From the NCBI RefSeq assembly GCF_003265705.1, contig NW_020313045.1, positions 2,408,818-2,472,817 of the forward strand: a stretch of DNA of 64,000 nt, read 5' to 3'. A model generated the notes under the pieces. The model made no database searches. It worked only from the letters and a program-made list of their open reading frames with translations, and was not told the DNA's origin. This document shows positions 21,807-34,230 of this stretch, piece by piece (position 1 is the first letter of the stretch; every line of letters begins with the position of its first letter). This DNA comes from Callorhinus ursinus. Taxonomy: Eukaryota; Chordata; Mammalia; Carnivora; Otariidae. A program made the translations under genes and the position numbers.

Positions 21807-22318
21807 TTATATATATACGTATATATAAAACAAAGTAAAATGACTTTTAAAAAAATAATAAAATAAAATTAAGGAACTGAAACTCAGCGAGATTAGGTGA
21901 CTCGACCAGCTAGTAAATAATAGAACAACCGTTTGAATCAAGTTTTCCGACTAGGTTTTTTCCAAGATACCTGCTTGCTTTGGGGGGCAGGGAAGGGGGT
22001 GGGGGACAGAGAGGAAGTATTTCTTAAATTTGGGGGAATTGTTTTTGTTCAGATCAAGAAATGAGAGAAGGAAGAATGATATTCTTACCTCATTTCCTAA
22101 GCAAACTATAGGAAATATACTGTTGAAAGGAACACTGATTGAATGTAGTATTGTTTTTAAAATAGAAGCTTTCACCTTCTTCAAGCAGCACATCTGGACA
22201 ATAGATGTCCGTTAAAGTCATAATGCTTTATTCATTTTATTTGGTCCATTCCATTGCATAGTTAATATTATACGTTGGAAAGATCTTATTTGAATTTTCT
22301 TTTCTCCACAGATAGGCC

Positions 22319-22403
22319 ATGTCTCGTCCCACTGATGAGACGGCAGGAGACCTGCCTGTGAAAGATATAGGTCTAAACCTCTCTGGAATGGGAGGGTTAC
22401 AAG
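22319..22403 (+). CDS. RPGRIP1L: RPGRIP1L exon 2 (start codon; residues 1-28)
   Basis: The acceptor tttctccacag ends at 22311, the exon begins at 22312, and the ATG follows seven bases later. The coding part reads [20 protein letters not shown] and continues to MGGLQ, the recognisable RPGRIP1L N-terminus. The donor is AAG|GTATGG and the exon ends one base into codon 29. The ATG has C at -1 and -2 and G at -3, an adequate context. This part is acidic and probably unstructured, ahead of the coiled coils. The start is chosen by family identity, since no in-frame upstream ATG lies within the exon. Confidence 0.95.
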
Positions 22404-24194
22404 GTATGGCCAGCTGTTATTTATTATCGTTATGAACTTTGATCAGTAACTTCTTTTCTTTTAATTTAAAATATTTCTGATATCCTTACAAACGAAGCCA
22501 TTTAAGTAACTATATAGCTCTTGATTGGACTAAACAGGAACACGGAGAGTTTAGAACAACATATGGTATTTTACTGCATGCATCAATTATCAACAGCTCA
22601 TAGAAAATGTAAAATCCCCCTCTGTTCTGATAAAGAATTGTTATAAATCATCTTTTTAAAATTCCACACATCAGTGGAAACTACACAGAGAGTATCAAGC
22701 CTCCAAACCGAATTGCCTGGTTTAAATCACATTCACCATTAAAATGTTTCTTTATGTTTAAATTTTATATGGGGGGAAATGCCATATTTAAAAAATTTTG
22801 CCTTTCAAGTAGAGTATCTCAAAATGGTTTGTTTATCCAAGTGATACTGACTTTGTTTTATCAAATTACTATACATTAAAGGTTTCCTTTATCCTTTTAT
22901 CACTTAGTGGTTGCCCTAGAGCTAAAAAGTCACTTTCAAATTGAGAATGAAAAACACTGCTTTGAGGAACAATTCAGAGTGTAGAGTTGTGTTTTTGTTT
23001 GTTGTTTACATGTCAGCTCTGCTCTCATGCTACTGCATTTGTCATTGAGACTGCTGTGATATCAAATATATTCCACTAAGGTGTCTTCATACCCCTGTTA
23101 ATTAGAACAATTCGAGTGGCCACCTTGAACTACCACAGAAAGGTGGTCAATGCATTGTTCATTGAAAAGGATAAATTTGACTATACAGGTTTTATTTTTG
23201 AAAGTAAAAAGTATGTATAAGCTTTGCTTTAGATCTTTGGTGGAGTACTAGGTATTCAAATACAAATAAATGTCACTTGTGCAAAGCTGTTTATTGGAAT
23301 TTGCTACCTTAAGTTCAATTCTTGTCCTCAGTAACCCGCCATAGGGGCTTTAACCTTTGTCCACTTGCTCTTTGTTTCTTTTGGATGATTAATGCAAATT
23401 AGCCAGTGATATGGGAAATACTAAATTTAAGCATATGTGAAAAATCATATACACATGTTAAAAGGCATAAAAGTTCTTTAAAAATACATAAGATAGAGCG
23501 CCTGGGTGGCTCAGTCCTTAAGCTTCTGCCTTCAGCTCAGGTCATGATCCCAGGGTTCTGAGTCCCATATCGGGCTCCCTGCTCGGCGGGAAGCCTGCTT
23601 CTCCCTCTCCCACTCCCCCTGCTTGTGTTCCTGCTCTTGCTATCTCTCTCTCTGTCAAATAAATCTTAAAAAATTAATAATAATACATAAGATAGCTTAT
23701 AAATGATTTTTGAAGGTTTGTTGTTTGTACTTGCAAATTACAGTTTATTTTCTAGAACCCAAAACCCATACATAGCTCTGAAAAATATCCTATGTTCACC
23801 AAATTATAACTCTTGCCTCCGTAAAAAAAAAAAAATACTTTTAGATAATCTGACTTTTGTTTTTTTCAACATTGAGCATGTAAGTTGAAAAGTCTTATTG
23901 AATCAGGGTTCCATCTTACATTCTTAAAGAATGGTTACCTAAATACCATTTTGAATGGATACCGTTATTGTTCAAATCCTTAATATTACTTGTAAACTTT
24001 TAATAGCAAGGATTATTATTCTCCCCTGTGATTGGTGATGTAAACAACACTGTAATATTTTCTAAAACAATCTTAATAGTGGGTCACAAAGGAAAAAAGA
24101 TGAGTGCATCGGAGATTATATTAATATCAACAGTTATCCTTTTTAGAGACTGTTTTAAGTAATCCCACTATTAATTACCTTGGCATTTTTACAG
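22404..24194 (+). other. RPGRIP1L: RPGRIP1L intron 2 contents
   Basis: 1.8 kb of AT-rich intron. The only clear element is the CanSINE at 23497-23681 with its 14-base target duplication. I see no additional exon or RNA gene. Confidence 0.75.
23497..23681 (+). mobile_element. CanSINE, plus
   Basis: Head agcgcctgggtggctcagtc. Target duplication aatacataagatag at 23483-23496 and 23682-23695 is exact. Confidence 0.95.
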
Positions 24195-24339
24195 AAACTT
24201 CAACAACACGGACAATGAAGTCTCGCCAGGCAGTGTCACGTATCAGTCGTGAGGAACTGGAAGACAGATTTTTGCGTTTGCACGATGAGAACATTTTGCT
24301 TAAACAGCATGCCCGCAAGCAAGAGGATAAAATTAAAAG
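24195..24339 (+). CDS. RPGRIP1L: RPGRIP1L exon 3 (residues 29-77)
   Basis: 145 bases, entering at phase 1 and leaving at phase 2. The translation begins [20 protein letters not shown] and continues with a heptad-like, charged helix ([19 protein letters not shown]), the start of the N-terminal coiled coil. The acceptor is tttttacag. The donor AAG|GTTGTG keeps GT but lacks the +3 to +5 consensus, which makes it the weakest donor in this gene's window. Joining to exon 4 restores Arg77 and then MATKL, as in the known protein, so the boundary is secure. Confidence 0.95.
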
Positions 24340-25429
24340 GTTGTGATAAAAAGCTTTTAGCTTTTTCTCCTGACTCTGTAAAGTTTGGATGATATGCTTT
24401 TTTATAAACTTAATTGAAAACTCCACCTGGAATCTTTTTTGGAACAAGGCAGGTTGTAAATAAATACAATTTTTAAAAATGGAAGATCTTAAAAACTAGA
24501 ATAATAAACCAAAAAGATGATGAGTGTTTATTATGTCTTAAGTTGCTATTTGAAAGAAAGAGCTAATAGCTAAGAGTGCCACAAGTATATCATATCTATA
24601 AATAACTTATGGTTTAATATTTATAGTTTAATAAGCAAATGACCAAAGCATCTGTTTTTTAAGTGCCTTGGTTTAAAATGAAAGTTCAAAAAAGTAATTA
24701 GCTATCCTAATTTGTTAGAATGCATGTTCCCTAAGATTTGGGGTTTACTAATGAGAACATCACTTCAATAGCTGGAACATGTTTAACTTGCTTGGATGAG
24801 TCTAGAATCTCGATTTCAAAGAGTGTCTACTGTTTCTGAAGAAACATTGTCACTTGATTTGTGTGCAAAAAATTTTTGCTGGGATAACTTCTTAAGAGTA
24901 GATATTCTTTCATACCTTCTTGTTCAAGAAACACTGACTATCTTCTGAATGTGTGGCATTAAAAACAAAAAAGCACATTCCCATTTGTAAGCTTCCACAG
25001 GCCTGTATTCATATTCATGTTCTAGGTAAAATGAAAAGGCCAGACAGCTGTGGAGGAAAGAAGACGGGGGGCAGGGGGTTGGGAGGATTCTGCTTAGAAC
25101 GCATCCGAAAGGGGTGATTCTAGTTCAGGTTCTACTCTGTGGACTTGGTTTTAATGACCCACTGACCTACTGTGTATGGCGCTTTTACTTTGAGTTCGTT
25201 TTTGAGTCATGGTAATGTCTTTTCTCAAGACATGTGACTCACTTGCCTGATTCCTTTTCTGACCAGTAACACACACGTGTCCTATCAGAATGAGGAATGA
25301 ACTCTGTGACCACTGAGCAATTTTTTTTCCTTTGTAAGCCTAATTGGTCACTAAAATAATTGAATTCACAACCTTGACCTCATTAGTAATTTGTCCTAGC
25401 CAGAAAATATAAAACAACCTAATAATGAG

Positions 25430-25620
25430 CCATGTAGCTTAATGAAAAAAGGACTCGGCTAGGAGTCAAGCTGTATGCATGTGTTCTATTATTTCTCTGC
25501 CACTGGCCTGTGGTATTATGTTCAAGCCATTTAACCTCCTGCAATGTTATTTTACTTAGCCTTGAGAGCAGTGATCCAATGACCACTCTGACCCAAAGCT
25601 CTAAAATCCTTCTGAATTTC
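25430..25620 (+). repeat. MIR-type SINE, degenerate
   Basis: gtagcttaatgaaaaaagga, aggagtcaagctgtatgcat and gttcaagccatttaacctcc correspond to the tRNA-like part and core of MIR. Confidence 0.6.
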
Positions 25621-25660
25621 ACACCATGGACACTACCTAGAGGCACATGTAGAACTGCTC

Positions 25661-25773
25661 TTATTTTTTTTTTTTAATTTTTAAGTAATCGTCACACCCA
25701 GTATGGGATTTCAAACTTACAACCCCGAGATCAAGAGTCGCATGCTCTACCAACTGAGCCAGCCAGATGCCCC
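25661..25773 (-). mobile_element. Old short CanSINE, minus
   Basis: T run, then aaccccgagatcaagagtcg and actgagccagccagatgcccc. agaactgct occurs on both sides (25651-25659 and 25774-25782) as target duplication. Confidence 0.88.
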
Positions 25774-27646
25774 AGAACTGCTTTTAAACTTATCCTTAAG
25801 ATGTAATTAGTATCACATTAGCATAAATGTAGATTGGATAAACCACCTTTTTAAGTAAGTACTCAAACTTTACCAGATCACATACAATGCGTTAATACCA
25901 CAAAATAACATCAAACGAATGAAAATTACTGCTTTTACTGGACAAACATGTAATCTTGTTTCTTGACAAAGTTTACTTGAACATCCTTGAAGGAATTTAA
26001 AACCACTCTACTAATGTACTTTTCTTTCCTTAAAAATTTGGGTCATTTATTATTCTCCATATGTTGTCTTTTTTTTATAATATTATACCTGTGTCTTTTG
26101 AGTGTGATCTCTATCTCCGTGATAGTCTCTCTGAAACAAAAGATTCAGATACTTAGGTTGACATCTCAGTTAGATGGCAACCATATTTCTATGGCTAAGC
26201 CATTGGGCGGGGCAAAAGATCCTAAACTCATTAAAGGGCTAGATAGAATGTGTGGCTCTGCTGGGCTTATGATACCTGCCCAAATTTCCCAATGATATAT
26301 CATCCTCTGGATTCGGTGGAAAAGGAACTAATCCATTGATTATTTTACTAGGGTGTTTGTGGTACTCTTGGATCTTGGTTTTTATTATTCTATATCCCTT
26401 ATAAAGCATGTTTAATGGATTTGCCTCAAGGGAAAGAGAAAACAATCTTAACTGATTATGTTATGCATAGCTCTCCCTGATGCCACATGCTGTAGGCCGA
26501 GTAGCCAGAAGTGTAGATAGACATGTATTACTACTGCTTTTACAGAAGACTCTGCTTAGGGCAAAAAAAGGTTGTTCTATGACATCCCAAAGCTATTAAG
26601 CATTTTTTTATTTCACTTTTGTTCTCTTAAGTAAAAGCTTCTGTCCATAACCATGCTAAAATAAAGCAAACCCCGTTTAAAGAAAAATGAAGTGAGTTTT
26701 TATTTTCAATCTCCGTCTGGCTCTTTATAAAAATAGATTCACTGTAAACTAGAATCAGCTATTGAAGATGTGCGACCAATTTTGTAAAGTCTTGAACTTG
26801 TGTCTCTCATCAAAGCCACCTTTTCTTTCTTGTCCTGCCAAGATTTTTCCATTCACTGTCAGGCATGTTTTCTGTACGTGTATATTACATCACCCCCATG
26901 TGCCCTTTCTGTCTTTTGTTCTGTCTAACCAGTTTTTATCAAAACTTAAAAGAATGAAAGGTATAAACTCCTAAGATGTCAAAAGCACAACTTATGTCTA
27001 AATTTAAAGGTAGCATTAAAATAATACTTTCTGCATCTCAGTATTTTCTACCATTAAACATGAATGTTTCTTGGGCACTAAGCAACATTTAGTGGCAAGT
27101 TTTGGTTTCTCTGAATTTTTCGTTGGGCTCTTTATCTGTGTGTACCTATGCATCCTAACATTTTTGTATTTGTAACATGTCTTAATCTTAGAGAACCTGA
27201 AAACAGTTCACCTAAAACATATCACCTACATGCTCCATAGTCTTAACACACTTTTCAAAAGTTATAACTTACTGTGGCTCACATCTATAACCCACCACAT
27301 CCACAATCTGTAGCTGCATTTAAGTGCATACAGCATTCCTACATAAGGTCATGCGTTAAAAATTGCATTTGAGGAACATATGGAGTAAATATGTGTCCTC
27401 TCTTTACTAACCTTAAATGATAAGCCTTAGGAAACTGTTATTTGTCAGTGCTATAAAGCAGATTGTTGCCCAGTGGTTTCAATTATCATCAAAGGATTCT
27501 TCACAGGCAGTAATAGTTACATCAAAACCTGAAATTTATTATTCAGGTTCTGCACTGAAGTCCTCACAGTGATTATGTTCCTTTCAACAGAATGCATTTT
27601 ATGCTGACTTCTCACATTCCTTTTCATCTTTTTATTATTTCCCTAG

Positions 27647-27945
27647 AATGGCCACCAAGTTAATACGGCTAGTTAATGACAAGAAAAGATATGAGCGGGT
27701 TGGTGGCGGCCCCAAGCGGCTGGGACGAGATGTGGAAATGGAAGAAATGATGGAGCAGCTGCAAGATAAAGTTCATGAGCTTGAAAGACAGAATGAAGTC
27801 CTCAAAAACAGACTCATTTCAGCCAAACAGCAACTTCAAATCCAGGATTACAGGCAAACACCATACAATTATGTGCAATCTCGTGTTAATACTGGGCGTA
27901 GAAAAGTGCATGAAAATGCAGGCGTACAAGAATGCCCCAGGAAAG
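27647..27945 (+). CDS. RPGRIP1L: RPGRIP1L exon 4 (residues 77-177)
   Basis: 299 bases with acceptor tttccctag and donor AAG|GTAAAA. It encodes [18 protein letters not shown], a Gly-rich turn ([10 protein letters not shown]), then a long acidic/basic helix ([20 protein letters not shown]) typical of a coiled coil, then a Gln/Tyr-rich and basic linker ending ECPRKG. The [15 protein letters not shown] stretch is one of the more conserved parts of RPGRIP1 and RPGRIP1L. The open frame runs a few codons into the intron, which is not meaningful. Confidence 0.95.
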
Positions 27946-30020
27946 GTAAAATAAGCTTATATTAAATCCTAAATGTAGTCTTTTAGTAGGCTGTTTTAAC
28001 ATGCATGCACACACACAGTATTTCTGTATTTCTCAGGTTTTTAAGTACCTTTAGAAATAGGAAAATAGTTTTATGACTTGCGTTTTGATAAAATGTTAAT
28101 AATAACATGAAAACTATTTGTTGAGTAAAACACTGAACATAATTATTTATCCTGATATGAGAGACGTGTGTGAAACTGTATAAAATAGTTTAGTTTGAAT
28201 TGGTTTTCTGTATTGCACACAGAAATCACATTGACTCAAGCAAATGGGGAAACCAGCTAGTTTGCTTATTTATGATCACACTTTCTGTTTTGAATGATCA
28301 CAATTTCTTTGTCAAAAGACCTCTTTTAAAATTTGCAGAATTGTTTAAATCTCTCATCGTATGGAGGTAGCATGACAACGCAACGTGCACATAACAAGGA
28401 TTTAAAAAATTGTGTTCTTGCTCCTCTACTTACTATCTGGTGACCTTGGACAAGTCATCTAATCATTCTGAACTTGCTCCTTCCATGTAAAATACAAGGA
28501 TTTATGCAAGGGACCATAAAAGTCTCCTCCATCTCCAAAAATGATCATAGGTCAATCACTTTCCTCATTTTGAGAATGAATCACCTAAAACCTACCCACA
28601 CAAAGCAATTCAGTTGCATAGATGAAACTTAAAATAGGAAGAACCTAAATATTTCTAATAAAAATTCCCAACTCTCCCCACCCATGGACAAACTTTATTT
28701 ACAATGAGGTGAAAAGTCAATAAATATTTTAAGTAACATTTTTTAAATTTCAACTCCTAGGGAAGGAATTAAAATTGTAGCTGCAATTGATCTTCGTTTG
28801 GAACATGCTTCACATAAAGACCAAACATTTTGAGGGACACAAAAAATCATGTAAAACTTTCAGTTCATCAAGGAGGACAAAAAATGCCATATAAACAGAA
28901 AAGGAGAAAATTTTCTTCTGTTCTTTTCTCCAAGCCAAAATATGGACACTATCTCTTCCCTAGGCAAAGTTCCCTTGAACTCAGTAAGGCCTCCATATAG
29001 GCAGGAGGCAGCTGCAGAATGAAAGGGCTCAGCTACACCTAGCTTGTGAGACTGGCAGTAGACTTTGATATAACCAAAGCAATCATAGCACATTATAAGT
29101 TAGGAAATACACTGTGCTGCTAATTAACTTTCTACTTGGAAGAGAGCACTTGATCTCTCAGAGCCTCATTTTTCCCATCTGTAAAATGGAGTTATAACAC
29201 CAGATGAGAAAAAAGGTCAAAAGATAGCAACTCCATGGTAGTGTATTTTACCTTCCAAAAGTCAGTTACCCTCTCTCAACCTTAGTTTGGTCATCTGTAA
29301 CTGAAGCAGGGCAAGATGATCTCTAAGGTCTGTAAGGTCTTTGATACTAAATAAAGAAGCAATGCCCAAATTGTAGATTAACGTGGCAAACTAATCTACT
29401 GCTATGAATTGCTGTTTAAATAGAAGAGTCTGGTGGAAGTTCTTCCATAGGGGAAAAAAAAAAAAGGAGCCACAGAGCAGCACAGTCTTTAAAATGTGAC
29501 TAGAAAGTTTAAATTTCTCCTTGTGTTTATACACTCTTAGTAATTCAGACCTTTTTCACTGTCTGGTACAGAGTCCAAGATGTAGAAGCTGCACAAAGCA
29601 CTCGATAGTGATGAATGTTTTCTCAACCATTATCTTTCTGAATAAACTTGAGGCACCATCATCAGGGTTGATACCTTAGTAATCTTAATAGCCTCTTCAA
29701 GACCACCTTTGAGCCTGGGACTTACGCCATACTTGTCAGAAGTATCACAGGGTAGCATGGCTAGGTGAGAACACTAGACTCTCCCTGGCTACAGGCAGCC
29801 TTGCCCCCAAGCTGCGGTACACATATTCCATTTTTCTATATGTTCCTGGTCAAGAGAAGGAATGGAAAGTACTGGTTTAAGGTGTGATTGTTGTAATATA
29901 GAAACAATCCTTATTGTGAGGAACCAGTAGAACAAAGATTCTTATAAGCTGTGTATGCCTTAAAATGTAACCATTGACAAACCACTGGTACACAATAAAT
30001 TTTAAGATTATTTTAAGGAT

Positions 30021-30291
30021 GGAGCGCCTGGGTGGCTCAGTCGTTAAGCATCTGCCTTCGGCTCAGGTCATGGTCCCAGGGTCCTGGGATCGAGCCCTAC
30101 ATCGGGCTCCCTGCTCGGCGGGAGGCCTGCTTCTCCCTCTCCCACTGCCTCCTGCTTGTGTTCCCTCTCTCACTCTCTCTCTCTCTCTGTGGAAGGAAGG
30201 AAGGAGGGAGGGAGGGAGGGAGGGAGGGAGGGAGAGAGAGAGAGAAAGAAAGAAAGAAAAAGAAAGAGAAAAGAAAGAAAATCTTTAAAAA
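30021..30291 (+). mobile_element. CanSINE, plus, with an expanded purine tail
   Basis: Head gagcgcctgggtggctcagt at 30022, an ordinary middle, then a roughly 90-base purine tract (30188-30280) where the tail should be. Exact 17-base target duplication aagattattttaaggat (30004-30020 and 30292-30308). Confidence 0.95.
30188..30280 (+). repeat. Polypurine microsatellite (GGAA/GGAG/GAGA/GAAA)
   Basis: A run of ggaaggaagg, then ggagggaggg units, gagaga and gaaagaaaga, purine-only on the plus strand, inside the SINE tail. Confidence 0.95.
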
Positions 30292-31063
30292 AAGATTATT
30301 TTAAGGATAAGTAGATTTTTTTTTTAATTTTTCTAGTGATGTTTAGTTTTTCCATGATTTATGTAGGAAAAGCTTAAGAATTAGCATTACGGCCAAAATT
30401 GGCAAATTTTAACACAATCAACTATTTTAATGGTTTTAGGCAGAGTTTTCTGGTCTTTCGTCTGGACTACAACAATAGATGTTGAAAATTTTGGAAATAG
30501 CAAATAATAGTTCCCTAATTAAAAATAAACTTTCTTAAAAGAGTGAATTTTATCTGTACCTTATATCTGAGACTATGCTCCATGAAAAATCTGAATTATT
30601 TGTCATAATTTTATCTACCTTAAGCTCTAGTAATTTATTTTGTAAGTGTAAAGTAGTCATATAACTAAAATTATGTCTCATTTTTAACAATGGGACCAGA
30701 CTTGTAAAAATGTATCTATTTTTACAAGAAAAATATTTTAAGGGCAGCAGCAAAATGTTTTATTTAAAGGAATCTCATTGGTGATCCCTTTTTGAATTAC
30801 CTCTGTTTAAATATGTATTTTCTTATTGAGATGGAATAAACGAAAGTACAGGAAACATTTTGACTTAAACGTATCTGTGAGTCACACAGATGAAGACAAG
30901 GTTCAATATATAAGGTCAAGGAATGTGAATAACTACTTAAAATTTTTTTTAAAAATCTATATCAAAAATACCAAAAAAAAGTCAAGATTTTGAAATCTTT
31001 TTCCTTCATACTTTGGCTTATATTGTAAAGCCCTGACTTTAGTTCTTTCAGAAATGAATTTAG

Positions 31064-31254
31064 GGGCGCCTGGGTGGCTCAGTTGTTAAGCATTTGCCTT
31101 CGGCTCAGGTCATGATCCCAGGATCCTGGGATCGAGCCCCGCATCGGGCTCCCTGCTCTGCGGGAGGCCTGCTTCTCCCTTTCCCACTCCCCCTGCTTGT
31201 GTTCCTGCTCTCGCTATGTCTCTCTCTGTCAAATAAATAAAATCTTAAAAAAAA
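31064..31254 (+). mobile_element. Young CanSINE, plus
   Basis: Head ggggcgcctgggtggctcag at 31063-31082, tail gtcaaataaataaaatctta. Target duplication aaatgaatttag at 31052-31063 and 31255-31266. Confidence 0.95.
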
Positions 31255-31527
31255 AAATGAATTTAGTTGTCCTAAATATAAGTTGAATCAAAATATTTCT
31301 AGTAATTTGGTTTCCATGGTAGAGTTTGTTTAATTTGCAATACCTGCTGCTATGTACATTTAATGCCAATGGTAGTCCCTCTGGCAATGGATTTCTGATC
31401 TCTGTACTATAAAGCACATCTCTCAGTACTTAAGAAATTTTCTTATATTGCAAATTTCTTCATGATAGCAAATCAAGAGCCCTTCTTTCCCAACTTCACT
31501 TTTATAATCTTACTGATTGACTTTTAG

Positions 31528-31630
31528 GTATTAGATTCCAAGATGTCGATGTAGCAGAAACTCTACAACCCATGCTTACAAAATATGGCAACCGTTTACT
31601 TGAGGAAGCCAGAGGAGAAATAAGAAATTT
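31528..31630 (+). CDS. RPGRIP1L: RPGRIP1L exon 5 (residues 177-211)
   Basis: 103 bases. The acceptor cttttag follows a modest pyrimidine tract, and the donor TTT|GTATGT has T rather than G at the last exon base but a good intronic side. The translation [20 protein letters not shown] through [11 protein letters not shown] matches RPGRIP1L between the first two coiled-coil segments. It enters at phase 1 and leaves at phase 2 (Leu211 split). It is out of frame if skipped. Confidence 0.93.
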
Positions 31631-33102
<1,472 letters not shown>

Positions 33103-33949
33103 TGATAAGGTCAAAATTAGTTTAAAATACTTTATCATGTGCCATAGAAGGATAAGTCTAGCCTATTTTAAAAATCATGTTTTCACTTAACATTCTTCAT
33201 ATAAGCCTACTCTAGACCTACTAACTGCTCTCAACAGCTCGAGTGGAAGGGCATTTTTCCCTAACCTACTCTGCCTCATCTTGTTTCCCCCCCTCATTTG
33301 TCCGTTTGTTGCACTTACCATAACTGCAGGAAGTTCTGATGCCATTTGGTTGCACCTACCAAGGGAAATATGCGTGACAAGGACCCTGCTGTTGACACAT
33401 CTTGTGAATAAGTCCAGCCTCATATAATTTTTTCAAAGTTAAAAAAATTCCATAACATGGTACCAGTTTTTTGAGTCCCAAAAAGATGTTTGTTTCCTCT
33501 CCTAACATTCAAAATTTGCTTCAAATTCCGTTGATTATTGTGGAGTCCGGTGGGACCCTTCAGCAGTCTCCTTGCTGCCTCTTCATTTTGGATATTTTAT
33601 AATGAACTGTATTTTCTTTCGCATCCTCCTCTGTCATTTTTGGTTCCCAATGCCTTTCCCCTGTTTTGTACTTCTACACTGTGTTTCCAACAACTTTATC
33701 TTCTTACTATATTCTTCCTTGAGTCATTCTCCCCTTCCTTCCTTTTTTCTTTTCCTTTGTTTCCTTTTCTTGCCTTTCTGTTTGTTTTCTTGGACCAAGG
33801 ATACCCAGAAGTGGAGGGAGTGGTGCATTAAATTGCCAGGTACCCAGCACTTAGCTTAAACAATCAGTAACATGTGCCCAATCTTATTTCACCTGTCCCT
33901 TCACCTTTATTTTCTTCAGTTAATTAACCCCAGCCAGATAAGATGTCAT

Positions 33950-34230
33950 CTCTCCTAGGAATACTCCAGTATATATCTCTGATCGGCAATTTTTTTAAAC
34001 ATAACACCATGCCATTATCGCACGTGAAAAAATTAACGGCAATTCCTTGATACCCTCTAACAACCAGTCTACATTCAAACTTCCTGAACGTGTCTCCCCT
34101 GTTTGTTTGAAATGGAATTCACATGAGGTCTACACATTGCATTTGACATCTCTTGTGTCTCTTATTTCCCAATGTTTTTTAAACCAGACCTCGGTCCTCT
34201 ATCTGTTTTTCCCCTCTCCAGTGTATATGA
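33950..34230 (+). repeat. Ancient repeat segment (family not assigned)
   Basis: ataacaccatgccattatcg, tctacattcaaacttcctga and catttgacatctcttgtgtc share wording with 36690-36960, indicating two copies of one ancient family. Confidence 0.45.

Larger units (their letters stand above)
19293..22311 (+). other. RPGRIP1L: RPGRIP1L intron 1 contents
   Basis: Bounded by donor GCG|GTGAGT and acceptor ctccacag. CpG-rich only up to about 19400. It then contains an ancient repeat (19840-20165), a MER20-like element (20187-20345), a MIR (20340-20548), an ancient repeat fragment with the wording cctgctatgtgccaagctct (about 20895-21000) and two CanSINEs joined by an AT microsatellite (21491-21829). 22000-22300 is unremarkable. 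No further exon is supported. Confidence 0.8.
24340..27646 (+). other. RPGRIP1L: RPGRIP1L intron 3 contents
   Basis: 3.3 kb. Contains a MIR (25430-25620) and an old CanSINE in minus orientation (25661-25773). The remainder (24340-25430 and 25780-27640) is AT-rich and repeat-poor by eye. The 102-residue open frame at 25987-26295 resembles no family known to me. Confidence 0.7.
27946..31527 (+). other. RPGRIP1L: RPGRIP1L intron 4 contents
   Basis: 3.6 kb with degenerate MIR copies (about 28410-28510, 29135-29205 and 29260-29345), a CanSINE with an expanded purine tail (30021-30291), a 36-base motif shared with intron 5 (30871-30906) and a young CanSINE (31064-31254). Nothing coding is seen. 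Confidence 0.7.
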
